This document shows positions 33,655 through 44,469 of a stretch of 64,000 bases of DNA, piece after piece. The stretch is from positions 69,224,379 to 69,288,378 of the forward strand of contig OY755236.1 of NCBI GenBank assembly GCA_963576725.1, given 5' to 3'. The notes beneath the pieces are model-generated. The model was not told the origin of the DNA and ran no database searches. It was given only the letters and a program-made list of their open reading frames with translations. Every line of letters starts with the position of its first letter. The first letter of the stretch is position 1. This DNA is from Azorinus chamasolen. Taxonomy: Eukaryota > Mollusca > Bivalvia > Cardiida > Solecurtidae. The translations under genes were made by a program, and so were the position numbers.

Positions 33655-33740
33655 TAGCAGGTGGATGCTTAATGCAAGGCAAACATTATATAAATCCAGT
33701 AAGCTTATTTCTCCTGCATTACTTTTGTCCTGCATTAGAG
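33655..33740. mobile_element. TA-1 core remnant
   Basis: tagcaggtggatgcttaatgcaaggc and ctcctgcattacttttgtcc; termini lost. Confidence 0.5.
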
Positions 33741-33870
33741 TTAAATTTTGTCCGTGTTTCATATAAATCAAGCAACACCAAAAGTTATACTAAATAATAC
33801 ACCATATCTATATAATAAAAATAATGATAACAACCAATCTTCCTACAGTATCTATAAAATCAACTAGATA

Positions 33871-33961
33871 TTATCCCTTCGCTTGCTGAATTTTAAAATA
33901 CAATTATCCTTCTTTACCCATGCCCTATTGTATAATTACATATATCTTCACTGTGTACAAG
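33871..33961 (-). mobile_element. TTAA-4 fragment cut by a Tigger-like element
   Basis: ttatcccttcgcttgctgaattttaaaatac..cttcactgtgtacaag is the reversed right part of TTAA-4. It stops exactly where the TA of the next element begins, and the missing half is not found on the other side. Confidence 0.75.
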
Positions 33962-33963
33962 TA

Positions 33964-35246
33964 CAGTAAAACCCCGATCTCTCGAACACCATGGGGACCA
34001 TAAATTTTAGTTCGAATTAAGGGTGGTTCGAAAGATCCAAGTCTCATATTCGTTTGGTAGCAAATGTTACAGAAATTGTTCGAACGTGAGTTTGAGAATA
34101 AATTATTTTCATGTCGAAAATAAATAAACAAGCTTCTTGAAAAAATGTCTCATCATAATTCCCCATCCAAATATAAAAAAGACAGGAAGGTCGAAAGAAC
34201 CTGCCTTTATTTGGACATTACATGTATGCACTTTTTATTTTACAATGTATATATAATTATGCTACGATTATCTTTGTAAAGTGTGTGAGGGATGGCCCAC
34301 CCTGACCTGTAACACACTAATTGGACGGGGTGAATAAAATATATAAGAAAAAAAAAAGTAAAAAAAAAATAAAAAAAAAATAAAATAAACAAACTTCTAT
34401 AACAAAACTGACTTTTTGCTGCCTTTGCAATACAATGAAAATACTAATGCAACCCATAATTCTATAAAAACATCGTCCCATTGTTCCAAATTTTGTGATT
34501 CTACCATGAACGTATCTATGCTATGTACATATCTCACCATTTGGGTCTGGTTAAAAACTGGGACTAAAAGACCTATCATCATCGTCTTGGTTTATTTACA
34601 CAACGGTCTACAGCCCATTTAAATATCTACGAAAACACACAAAATTGGTAAAATTACATTATTTAAACGATTGCAACAGACCAGTCTTGGGGAAAACTCT
34701 TCCTTTTGTTTTCGTATGTGGATTCGCATATAGGGCAATTTAACTCAATTGTTTAACATTCACGGATAAAAACAGAGGAGAACAAATATATTCGTTCAAC
34801 TGTTATTTCTGCCATTGTGAATGGTGAAGTTTGAAGCTTTCGATCGTGTTATAGCCCTATGATATGACAGTCAATGTTAGCTCAAAACAACCTGCACAAA
34901 CACACATATTTGCATTTTAACACCTTGATAAAACATCACATATTCACCCGTTGTCTACCAATCATGTAATTATCGGCGATCTGAAAGTCACCTGAGAGGT
35001 GTGAATCTTCGGTTCGACGCACATCCATACAGGTAAGACAACGGTTCGACTTATCAAATGTACTTTCCACTGTTTTATTAATCAGCGGACTGGGAGATGA
35101 GTTCGAGAGTTCGAGTTTCGCATGGTCGAATTAACCGAGGTCGAACATATAGAATTTAAGAAGGAAGGAGTTGGGACCGCAGAATTAGTTCGAATTAAGG
35201 GTAGTGAACGAGTTTTCCGGGGTTCGAGAGTTGTCCTGGTTTATTT
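33964..35246. mobile_element. Tigger/pogo-like element, non-autonomous
   Basis: CAGTAAAACCCCGATCTCTC next to a TA at the left. The right end ccggggttcgagagttgtcc is an imperfect complement. The phrase ttagttcgaattaagggt recurs at 34010 and 35185. No DDE transposase frame is seen. A retroposed insertion interrupts it. Confidence 0.65.
34138..34383 (+). mobile_element. Retroposed insertion (SINE or truncated LINE) with target duplications
   Basis: Flanked by aataaacaagcttct (34123-34137) and aataaacaaacttct (34384-34398), 14 of 15 identical. The body ends gacggggtgaataaaatata, giving an AATAAA signal, followed by an A-rich tail of about 40 bases. No tRNA-like head is evident. This is the clearest sign of LINE-driven integration in the window. 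Confidence 0.8.
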
Positions 35247-35671
35247 ATTAGAGCTTGTCATTTTACTTTCTTAGAATATGGCTGATGTTAGTGACGAATT
35301 GACTCTTCTGTGTTCAGACTCTGAATTTTCGGGGTTCGACTCTGAGGACGCTTTGTCCCCAAATAAGAAGAAAAGTAGTAAAAAGGCAGTCGTCAGCACG
35401 AAGAATGCTGAAAAATGTTTGAAGAAAAGCTCTTCTTGTAAAAAATCTAACGAAAAACCGAGTGCTGTTACAAACTCTTCCTTTTTTCGGGAATGACTGG
35501 TGTTCAAACACTATGTTGATTAGTAAATTTATGACGGGTATATTTAATTCTAACCCTCCCGTTCCGAGGTACAGAGTAACATGGGATGTGTCAGTTGTGT
35601 TGAACTATTTAAAAACTTTATATCCATTGGAAGGGTTAACGCTGAAGCAGCTTACATTAAAAGTTACAGCT

Positions 35672-35920
35672 TTAACCCTTTCCCTGTTCTATGTTTATTT
35701 CAAATTTTAACACCTACTGTATATTCACGGACAATATAGTTATAATGAATACCAAATGAGGATCTTTGTAGCTGTTTTAGAAAGTAAAGAAACGGATCTA
35801 TCAAATTCTATTAGCAAACAGAGCAGACCCTGATCAGACGGCTCCTCTAGGAGCCGTCTGATCTGGGTCTACTCTGTTTGCAAATGCGTGAAAACACGTT
35901 TATATGAGGGAAAGGGTTAA
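35672..35920 (+). mobile_element. TTAA-1 MITE inside the recombinase
   Basis: 249 bp, TTAACCCTTTCCCTGTTCTA to GGGAAAGGGTTAA. Core 35815-35881 with perfect arms. Removing it with one TTAA rejoins the recombinase in frame (..VTAL-IALAC..). Confidence 0.95.
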
Positions 35921-36308
35921 TAGCTCTTGCATGTGCCCCACGAGCACAGACATTAGTGTCACTGAGTTTGGACTTTATGAAGGTGAGAGAAAAAGACATT
36001 ATTTTTGTTTTCCCTAATTTGTTGAAAACTACGAAAGCAGGCAAGAGCTTTCAACTGTGTTTGGAACATTATTCACAGGAAAGTTTATGTGTTATGCACA
36101 CAGTCTTATTTTATATTGAAAGTACCAAGAGTGCTAGGAAATGTCAACGTTTACTGGTCTCATATGTGACTTTAGATTCTGTAACAACGAGCACTGTTGC
36201 CAGGTGGCTTAAAAATGTTTTAGCTTTGTCTAGTATAGACACTTCTGTTTTTAAAGCACAATCATTTCATCAGCAGCTTTAGACTCAGGTTGTTCTATAG
36301 ATAAGGTA

Positions 36309-36540
36309 TTAATGTGTTTTCACGCATTTGCAAACAGAGTAGACCCAGATCAGACGGCTCCTATAGGAGCCGTCTGATCAGGGTCTGCTCTGTTTGCTAG
36401 TAGAATTATAAAGATACGTTTCTTTGTTTTCTAAAATGTCTACAACGTTCCATCTTCCATATTTCTTTATAACTATTTTGTCCATGAATATTCAGTAGGT
36501 ATTGAAATTTGAAATAAACATAGAACAAGGAAAGGGTTAA
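36309..36540 (-). mobile_element. Second TTAA-1 MITE inside the recombinase
   Basis: TTAA at 36309 and 36537. The left terminus has lost about 20 bp (TTAA runs straight into tgtgttttcacgcatttgc). Excision with one TTAA again rejoins the frame (..DKVL-KTADW..). Core apex ggctcctataggagcc. Confidence 0.9.
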
Positions 36541-36826
36541 AGACAGCAGATTGGTCTAGTGATAAGAACTTTTATAAGTTTAATTACCGATCTAGTTTAT
36601 CAAAAAGTGACAAGTCTTTCAGTACTGCTGTGTTTCAGAACCGTTGATCACTTCTGTGGACTATAACTGATTTGTTATCATGTTTAGTGATATTATATGA
36701 GCCATTAGTTTGTTATTTTATTTTTTGTGAATTAATTTGTCTTTTGTACACTGGTAGTCTTTTCTTATATTACTGACCCAAGGGTGGTAACTTATATTGT
36801 TCGAGGCTTGTCTAGATCTAAATATG

Positions 36827-37245
36827 CTAAGTATACATGTGAAAGCCGAAGGCTTTACGGGGAAACAATGACCCCTCATCCAAGCTTTATTGAAGGATGA
36901 GGGGCATTATTGGAGTAAAGCCAGAGGCTGAGCATGTATATTTAATTACCCACCCAGGTGTTTTTTTAGATCAGTAGTGTTAGTATAGGACCCTCCCATG
37001 GCTTAAATATGCTAAGTCACAAACAATATATAGTTACTTTTTTAAATAATGACTAGTGTAGGTTTCACTTCCGGTTGTCAGGGAGGGGAAAGTGAAAGTA
37101 AAGAACTGGTTTGGTTAAAACGCCGACCACGGTGATCGTCCAAGACGATATGCTAAGTATACATGCTCAGCCTCCGGCTTTACTCCAATAATGCCCCTCA
37201 TCCTTCACTAAAGCTTGGGTGAGGGGTCATTTTCCTTGCCATTCT
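36827..37245. repeat. Inverted pair of palindromic repeats downstream of the recombinase
   Basis: Unit one (36827-36950): gctaagtatacatgtgaaag..cccctcatccaagctttatt..gatgaggggcattattggag..gagcatgtatatt. Unit two (37149-37245) is a truncated inverted copy (ctaagtatacatgctcagcc..ttactccaataatgcccctc). Between them is about 200 bp with aatgactagtgtaggtttca. They may be a separate MITE or the terminal structure of the recombinase element. Confidence 0.7.
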
Positions 37246-37310
37246 CTCAGTTTTGATAATTTTTTAATTATCTTATTAGTAGAATACATTTTTAAGCTGC
37301 CACCTGCTTT

Positions 37311-37400
37311 AACCCCCTTACATCCCACAGGAGCTGTCTGATCTGGTTCTACTCTGTTTGCAAAGGCATAGAAAGGTGTTTCTGTGCAGTAAAGGGTTAA
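37311..37400 (+). mobile_element. TTAA-2 right half
   Basis: ttaaccccttacatcccacaggagctgtctgatctgg to gcagtaaagggttaa; nearly all of the left half is gone. Confidence 0.55.
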
Positions 37401-37432
37401 GCCTTTATTATATATATATATATGAATATTTA

Positions 37433-37625
37433 CATTTTTTGCAAACAGATTAGCTCAAGATCAGAAGCTCTTGTAAGATGCTGTCTGATCAGGGTCTGCT
37501 CTGTTTGCTTATGATGTAATATAGATCTGACTCTACAGTTTCAAATGATCATGTGTTCATATGCCATTTGCCATTAACAGATTGCACTAATTAACATTCA
37601 TAAAGTCATTACTTCTAACATAAAG
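37433..37625 (-). mobile_element. TTAA-2 MITE, left terminus missing
   Basis: Preceded by a (TA)n run. Core at 37440-37508, then atgatgtaatatagatctga and attaacattcataaagtcat. Confidence 0.65.
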
Positions 37626-37811
37626 CTAACCCATTCCCTCATATGTTATTTTTAGACTCAACTTCTTTGAATAAATCTACTGATAAGGAGCATGTATTTG
37701 AGAAAAGGAACATTATAGATTTGTGTACTTTTGAAACTATTTATCAAAATGGTTTCAACAAGTGAATTTTACAGAGGCGTCTAAAGGCATCAATATGAGG
37801 GAATGGTTTAA
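37626..37811 (+). mobile_element. TTAA-3 MITE with reduced hairpin
   Basis: ctaacccattccctcatatg to gagggaatggtttaa; hairpin arms trimmed to gaaactatttatcaaaatggtttc. Confidence 0.75.
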
Positions 37812-37844
37812 AGGGATAATGTACCGTGTATGTTCTGTAATATT

Positions 37845-39225
37845 TAACCCTTTGCTTTATTTAAACCCCTTTTCACACATTTGCAAACACAGTAGACCCA
37901 GATGCATCTCAAGTTCTGACATGATCTAGATCTGAATCTACAATGTTTGTCAATGCAAAAAAAACACTTGAAAAGCTTACATTATAACAAGAGGGCCAAG
38001 ATGGCCCTTAATCGCTCACCTGATTACCATAGATTTAAGACTGTAGCTGGGTAGCCCCAGGATAGTGCCAATATTGACCAAAGGGATACTATTTGAACAA
38101 TGTTGATAATAGATCATGAGTAGTGGTTCTGGAGAACAAGATTTTAAAAGATTTAGAATATTGATTTTGTCAAGACAATCTGATCATTCTGACCAATGAA
38201 GATTGGTCTAAAATTGTGTCCTCTTGAGTGATTTTTCTAAGAGTTGACCTAGTGACCTACTTTCTGATCCCACCCCACCCATGATCAAACTCTACCTTGA
38301 TATCACCAAGACAAACATTCTGAGCAAGTTTGAGGAAGATTGGTCTATATATGTGGCTGCTGTAATGTAAACAAGATATGACCTCGTGACCTACTTTTTG
38401 ACCCAACATATTCCACTTTGGAACTTGTCCAAGATTTTTTATCAGGACAATCATTCTGACCAAGTTTCATGAAGATTTGGCTGAAAATGTGACCTCTATA
38501 GTCTTCACAAGGTTTTCCTACTATTTGACCTAGTGCCTAGTTTTTGACCACATGTGACCCACTTTCACATTCATCCAGGATTTTATCAAGACAATCATTC
38601 TGACTAAGTGTCATGAAGATTGGACAAACAATGTGACCCACTTTCAAACTCATCCGAGATTTTATCAAAACAATCATTTTGATAAAGTTTCATGAGGATT
38701 TGGCTACAAATGGGACCTCTAGAGTATTCACAAGGTTTTTCTACTATTTGACCTAGTGACCTTATCAGGACATTTATTCTAAGTTTCATGAAGATTGGAC
38801 AAAAAATGTGACCACTAGAATGTTCACAAGGTTTTTCTACTGTTTGACCTCGTGACCTTGTTTTTGCAAATGACCCACTTTCATACATGTCTGAGATTTT
38901 ATCAAAACAATTAGTCTCATAATGTTTCATGAAGATTCGACTACAAATGTGCCCTCTAGAGTGTTCACAAGGTTTTTCTACTATTTGACCTACTGACCTA
39001 GTTTTTGACCCTGTATAAACTACTTTCAAAGTTGTCCGATATTTTATTAAGACAATCATTCTGACCATGTTTCATGAAGATTGGACTAAATTTGTGACCA
39101 CTAGAGTGTTCACAAGCAAATTGTTGACGACACACAACGGACATTCAAGTCTCCCAAAAGCTTTGCTCAGGTGAGCTAAAATGTCAGCTAATAAAATTTC
39201 ATTATGTTATTGTCCTGACATCTAT
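37845..39225 (-). mobile_element. TTAA-2 host of a GAGGGCC-type element
   Basis: TTAACCCTTTGCTTTATTTA at the left, core with deletion, then ttgaaaagcttacattata; resumes atgtcagctaataaaatttc after the insert, matching the consensus. Confidence 0.65.
37988..39180 (+). mobile_element. GAGGGCC-type element C
   Basis: caagagggccaagatggccc..cgctcacctg to gacgacacacaacggacatt..gctcaggtgagctaaa. The body repeats tttgacctagtgacct, attttatcaagacaatcatt and gtttcatgaagattgg at roughly 140-bp spacing. The 154-aa minus-strand frame at 38604-39068 is read-through of these units. Confidence 0.8.
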
Positions 39226-39376
39226 TCTGGATTAAATCTATTGGCATATGTTAATACAAATATCTTAAAATATTAAAAACCTTGTTCATCAATATAAAGA
39301 CATATGCTACACTCCCAATACTGCCAAAAATAAATAAGTAACAGAAACTTCTGAGAATCTAAAACCATAAATTTGT

Positions 39377-39579
39377 ACAGTCAAACCTGTCTAAATCTAC
39401 TATAAAAAGGAACTCTAATTCTGAGTCTTTTTGGCAGGTGGTAACTTAATGCAGGAAAGTAATACAAAAAGCTCCCAAAGGAGCTTTCTGCATTACTTTT
39501 GCCCTGCATTAAGCAATGGCCTGTTTTTAACAACTGACATTTTTCTTCAGTTAGTGGAAGCTTTAAAAAAGGTTTACTG
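39377..39579. mobile_element. TA-1 MITE
   Basis: CAGTCAAACCTGTCTAAATC at the left, aaaaaaggtttactg at the right; palindrome aaagtaatacaaaaagctcc / ggagctttctgcattactttt. Confidence 0.75.
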
Positions 39580-40212
39580 TCCTATAAAACTCTTGCCAGA
39601 CAGCTAAATCACCATGAACATGTCTACCCTCACAATGTCTGACTATCAGCATGATTGACATTTGCAAACCAATCAGGACTCAGATCAAATACAGAGTAAC
39701 ACCATGTCAGATCTGCATCCAACCCATTTAGCACTAACACTAATGTTAGTCTTTCAATTCAAAGATACAAGTTCAGAAATTAAATAACACACAAAGACAG
39801 TAAGTTTGAAGAATACACTATTAATGTATAGAAAGGGTTAAAATATTTGCTTCAACCTGTTACCCTGACAACATAATAAATATCAAAGACCAAGAAATAT
39901 TGATCAACAAACCTATATTCTGAATCTCTGATATATAAATTTGTCTGGGATTCACTCTGCACGTATAGTCGAAACCTTGTGCAACATAATCTTTAATAAA
40001 TTAAAAATCATATTTTAATTCAATCTATAAATAGCCATTAATTTCATTGGCTGACGGCTTTTGATTTGTTACTAATAACTGGTTCATCAAAATCTAGATA
40101 AAAATCTTTGTTTCTTAGAAACTATATTATGACACTAATTTGGTGCTCAAAACAATTACTGCAAGCACTATTACATAACAGAATTGCTCTAAGTATACAC
40201 AGACACATCTAA
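39580..40212. other. No gene; unique AT-rich sequence
   Basis: A TTAA-5-like core scrap at about 39660-39700 (atttgcaaaccaatcaggac) and no other repeat. No supported frame. Confidence 0.4.
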
Positions 40213-41517
40213 GCCTTTACTCCATGAATATTAATGTCAGAAATAATGATGTCATGAATATTAATGTCAGAAATAATGATGTCATGAATATTAATCAGTT
40301 TATTTTTTTATAAAGACACGCAAACACTGGAATATTTGGCTATAACAGAAACTGTATAATCATATTTATTATTATTTCATTGGCAAACAGGGCAGACCCT
40401 GATCAGACGCATACATGTGATAACTACCGACGGTAGTTGAATTCTACCGTTTTCAGAGGTGGTTTACCGTTCTACCGGAACGGTATTTAAATCTACCGTT
40501 TTTGAAATTTTACGAAAGCAAATTTTTTAGTGACATACATTTTCCTCCCTGGTTGCGTTTATCTGTTAGTTCTGTACACACATAGACCACATTTAACTTG
40601 CTATCATGCTGTGATCCACGCTTTGTCTGTTTTGGTAGGGACCAATCAAGGGAATCCCCTGTGGAGACCTTGGAGAACACCCGAATTACATAATCACGAG
40701 GTGGTTCCGGTTTTCACTCTACCACCTTACCAAATAAATTGTTCGGGAACCAGTCATGTCAAAATGCAAACGTCTACCACAAATATCACATGCAGCAGGT
40801 TTATTACTCAAGCGTGGCGACATGGGAGTGTCATGACCCTAAAATAGGAATTATTTCTTCATAATTAAGTTATAAGAGATAGAAATGCTTCTCTGCTTCC
40901 TTGTCAAAGACAGCTGTGCTTGGCCTCGTTGTTGCAATGGGCCGAAACACTTCGAAAATACGACTGTTTGGACTGATAATCATGCATTTGATTTGTACAC
41001 AAAATTACTTTTTCATTAATATAATTAGTAGTAGGGACACTAAAGAAGTAATTGAAAACACCCTGAAATATTATCCATCATTGCAAACTCTTCAAAAAAT
41101 AATAACTATATAAAGTTGAAATGTCATCAGTTTTCGCGACGATTGTAGAGACGGGCTAAAACACGGACCCTGAACCCTGTTTGGATTTCAACATTTCTGT
41201 GACTGCTCAGTGTTTGCAGTAAATAATTTGAACTGACTAAAGGTTTAACTGATTTGAACTGAGTAAAAGTTGTCATTGGGAGTATAGCTTAAATAAGGGC
41301 CATAAAATGAGCCACCCCCTAAAAATGTTATTATAAAATAAAATAAAATGGAATTACTTTTCATTATATGATAAAACAGTAATAAATGTTGATTTTCATG
41401 ACAATATTTAATAAGGAACCCAGTGTTTTGGGCTTGAGACCTATTGATTTCAAAGAGTCCTTTTGACCCATGAAAAAATCTAAATTATTACTGCATGCCA
41501 ATTATTAGCATTTGTTT

Positions 41518-41781
41518 TTAACCCTTTCCCTGTTCCATTTTCTTTCCAAATTCCAGTCCCTACTGAATATTCATAAACAAAGTAGTTATAAAGAAATATG
41601 GAGATTGGAACTTTATTGCTATTTATTTCTACATTTTAGAAAGTACAGAAACATTTTTAAAATTCCAAAAGCAAACAGAGCAGACCCTGATCAGATGGCT
41701 CCTACAGGAGCTATCTGATCTGGGTCTACTCTGTTTGCAAATGCATGAAAACTTCGTTGTTTACATGCTGGAAAGGGTTAA
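41518..41781 (+). mobile_element. TTAA-1 MITE
   Basis: TTAACCCTTTCCCTGTTCCA to gctggaaagggttaa, core 41671-41740 with an apex ggctcctacaggagc. Confidence 0.85.
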
Positions 41782-41962
41782 TGGGGATTTTAACACCAGG
41801 TTGGATTTTTTTGCCAAACCAGAAAGTGTAGAATCATTCCTATATCATAAGCAAACAGAGCAGACCCTGACCAGACAGCTCCTGTAGGAGCCATCTGATC
41901 TGGGTCTATTCTCTTTGCAAATTTATGCGTGAAAAAGGTGTTTATATGAGGGAAAGGGTTAA
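41782..41962 (+). mobile_element. TTAA-2 copy lacking its left end
   Basis: ggattttaacaccaggttgg, ccaaaccagaaagtgtagaa, core 41850-41920, right end gagggaaagggttaa. It follows directly on the TTAA-1 right TTAA. Confidence 0.65.
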
Positions 41963-42752
41963 GTGTGTAAATGTTATGTGTGTAATGTAAGATTTATAAT
42001 GGTATGGTATGCATTTATGGTAAAGTATGAATGATATTGTTAAAAAGTATAACAAACATAAGTATCTTTTTCCTCCTTTTGTCGTGTCAGTAAAATCTAC
42101 CTGACAAAAGTCAAATCTACCTGACAAATTTCCAAAATCTACCTGACATGCCTCAGCAGGTTATCACATGTATGGAGACGGCTCCTATAGAAGCCGTCTT
42201 ATAAGGGTTTACTCTGTTTGCAAAGGCATAAAAAGGCGTATTTATGGAGTAAAGGGTTAAGCAAATAGTGCAAACCAAGATCAACTGACTCCTTATTGAG
42301 ACATTTGATCAAGGTCTACACTTTTTGCTACTAAGTCAGTCTAATCTAAAGTTATCAAAATAGTGCCATAATTGACATATTCAGCATTAGTATATCCAGC
42401 TGGTAGTATGTCAAACCCCTTGAACAGACAGACACACAGATGCATAATGTGCAAATACAATCCACTACCATTGCTGTGTCTATATTGAGCTGACCCCAAA
42501 TGAGTTGTGCAGATGAATCATCCAATGGTAAAGTGAACATCATTGCAAATAAATATCAGATTGCACGAGGAGTTAGCAAACATGAGATTGCTATTTGTCT
42601 GATTCTGTGTGCAACTATTCATAAAATATGCTCATGGAACTGAAAAAAAATAAATATAGAAATGCTTAGGTAGCCATGGAATTATTTTGTCATATTGCAT
42701 GTGTGTTGAATTACGTCAATTTTTGCAATAAAAACAAATCACAGCATTCTTA

Positions 42753-43182
42753 TTAATCCTTTACCTCATGAATATTCATGTAGATATAATGACATCATGA
42801 ATATTAATTGTCTGAAATTTTATCATGATATATTATGTACACACTATTGATTGGCAAAAACAGATACTGTAGAATCTAGGTCCATGCTTATAATTTTTTT
42901 AGTTGAGTCTGAGTTCGTTCTCAAGGTTTTGATTGGTCAGATTTGAGCCTTTGGTCCAAATCTGACCAATCAAAAGCTTGAGAACTCAAATCTGACCAAT
43001 CAAAAGCTTGAGAACAAACTCAGACTCAACTAAAAAGCTTTATAAGCATGGACCCAGATCTTAATAATTCCATAGGCAAACAGAGCAGACCCTGAAAAGA
43101 CACCTCCTACAATAGCCATCTGATTTGGGTCTACTCTATATGCAAAGAAGTGCAAAGCTGTCTCTATGGTGTAAAAAATTAA
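42753..43182 (+). mobile_element. TTAA-2 host of an HP-2 insertion
   Basis: TTAATCCTTTACCTCATGAA at the left, interrupted after ctgtagaatc; resumes agatcttaataattccatag. Core partly decayed. Right end gtaaaaaattaa. Confidence 0.75.
42879..43054. mobile_element. HP-2 hairpin MITE
   Basis: GGTCCATGCTTATAATTTTT to tttataagcatggacc, 176 bp, the same length as the 17232 copy and with the same internal duplication of aaatctgaccaatcaaaagc. Flanks are CTA and CAG; the host consensus has CAG there. Confidence 0.8.
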
Positions 43183-43317
43183 AAGTAAGCTTTCTTATCG
43201 GTGTTTGTCTTGAACTTTTATTTTTCAATACATGTCACCATGATATTTTATAGTTTTGATTCAGACGAAGATGTGAATAACTTACAACTGCTTCATAATA
43301 CTCACAATTGTAGGAGT

Positions 43318-43475
43318 AATTAACTAGAGACTTTATTTCACATGTATTAATGAAGGAAATATTGGCATCATGACGGCAGAAAGTGTAGAAGTAGATCTAC
43401 TTACTTCAACAAGCAGACAGAGCAGACCCTGTTTAAACAGTTCCTATTGGAGCTGTTCGATTCAACTCAGTTTCA
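43318..43475 (+). mobile_element. Degenerate TTAA-2
   Basis: ttaactagagactttatttc..acggcagaaagtgtagaagt, core with substituted bases (ccctgtttaaacagttccta). Confidence 0.45.
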
Positions 43476-43516
43476 AGAGGCACAATGATGAATAAATATG
43501 GAGCTAATTGCATGTC

Positions 43517-43719
43517 TTTATCCCTTTCCTTAATTATGCATTTTCACGCATTTGTAATCAGAATAGACCCAGATCAAATGGCTCCTATAGGAGCCATATG
43601 ATCAGGGTCTGCTCTGCTTGCTAATGGAATTTGATAGCTCTGCTTCATTACTTTCTAAAATAGGTACAATGTTCCATCCAACTTCTATATTTCATTGTAA
43701 CTATTTTGTCCATGAACCC
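43517..43719 (-). mobile_element. TTAA-1 MITE, right end lost
   Basis: tttatccctttccttaatta, core 43550-43620, then aatggaatttgatagctctg and aactattttgtccatgaa, ending before the outer terminus. Confidence 0.7.
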
Positions 43720-43749
43720 CAGTCCAGAACCTCTCAAAACTGAATGTTA

Positions 43750-43927
43750 AATTCTGTATAAATATTAGTCTTTGTGACAGGAAGCAACTTAATGCAGAGT
43801 GAAAGACGTGCAGGAAGCTCCTCTAGGAGGTTTCTGCATGGCTTTCACCCTGCATTAAGTAGCTATTCGCCTAAAAGCAGCTACATTTCTTCTCAACTAG
43901 AATTCCGCTGTAGAGGGTTTTTTACTG
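43750..43927. mobile_element. TA-1 MITE, left end eroded
   Basis: aacttaatgcagagtgaaag, gcaggaagctcctctaggag, tcaccctgcattaag, right end gtagagggttttttactg followed by TA. Confidence 0.65.
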
Positions 43928-44202
43928 TATTGAGATTCAAACTGATTCTTAAAACCCATAAATGTAGATATGGTTGTTATACTACTGAGTTAATCAACCC
44001 ACCATGGTAAAAAAAAGCCTTGTTCATTATATCATGAAGACAATTCAGCTAATTAATATTCATAGTCATTATTTCTGACACGAGGGAAAGAATTAAAGGA
44101 ACATATGACTACAATATGTAATCAGTGCCATACTTTTTTCCAGAGTATAAAAGAAATACATGCAATAATCATCTTTACAGAATGGAGACTGCTGTGAGTG
44201 AT

Positions 44203-44412
44203 GCTATTTTTAGATCCAACCTCTTTGAATACATCTACCGAAAAGGAGCATTAACTAGAGAAAAGGAACAATTTAGAATTTTGTAGTTTGAAACCATTGT
44301 GATAAATAGAGCATTTGCTCCTATAGGAGCAAATGCTCTATTTATCACAATGGTTTCACAAAGTGACTTTTACAGAGTCGTCAAAAGTCATCAATATGAG
44401 GGAATGGGTTAA
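44203..44412 (+). mobile_element. TTAA-3 MITE, left tip lost
   Basis: gctatttttagatccaacct to gagggaatgggttaa. Perfect 32-bp hairpin arms at 44290-44357 with gctcctataggagc apex. Confidence 0.8.
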
Positions 44413-44469
44413 GCAGTACACTTGTGATTCTAAGATCCAGGAGACTGCCAGGTTTCATGTAAATTAACA

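Larger units (their letters stand above)
35278..36647 (+). pseudogene. Tyrosine recombinase (DIRS/Crypton-type) interrupted by two MITEs
   Basis: The start codon at 35278 opens an acidic, Ser/Lys-rich N terminus (to about 35480). After a frameshift at a T-run comes a core-binding-like segment (DWCSNTMLISKFMTGIFN, then RYRVTWDVSVVLNYLKTL) to 35671. A TTAA-1 copy intervenes. Then ALACAPRAQTLVSLSLDF (the box I arginine codon is at 35941-35943), LLKTTKAGKSF, LLVSYVTLDSV and VARWLKNVLALSSIDTSVFK follow. The box II site reads AQSF: His has become Gln, and a small indel removes the Arg and shifts frame. SSAALDSGCSIDKVL follows, interrupted by a second TTAA-1, then TADWSSDKNFYKFNYR with candidate nucleophile Tyr codons at 36573 and 36585, and a stop at 36645. 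No reverse transcriptase is adjacent, so a Crypton or a DIRS remnant are both possible. Confidence 0.85.
40410..42175. mobile_element. Unclassified 1.77-kb DNA element with AGACG flanks
   Basis: The left end CATACATGTGATAAC is complemented by GTTATCACATGTATG at the right, and AGACG occurs at 40405-40409 and 42176-42180. Subterminal CTACC repeats are present on both sides: ctaccg four to five times at 40425-40500, and aaatctacctgacaaa three times at 42090-42150. There is no clear transposase. Frames of 105 and 70 aa (40530-40847, 40901-41113) have no recognisable motif. It contains later MITEs (41518-41962). Confidence 0.65.
40213..42262 (+). mobile_element. TTAA-2 host split by a 1.77-kb element
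   Basis: Left half aagcctttactccatgaata to ccctgatcagacg, with a 37-bp local duplication (gaatattaatgtcagaaata at 40226 and 40256). The right half resumes agacggctcctatagaagccgtct and ends atggagtaaagggttaa at 42262. Confidence 0.75.

Noticed and set aside
38604..39068. 154-aa minus-strand frame with repeating MVRMIVLIK and KPCEHSRG peptides
   Set aside because: It follows the tandem units inside a GAGGGCC-type element; the repeats explain the open frame.
40530..41113. Frames of 105 and 70 aa inside the 1.77-kb element as a transposase
   Set aside because: Neither shows a DDE/D spacing, zinc finger or other transposase motif, and they do not join into one frame.
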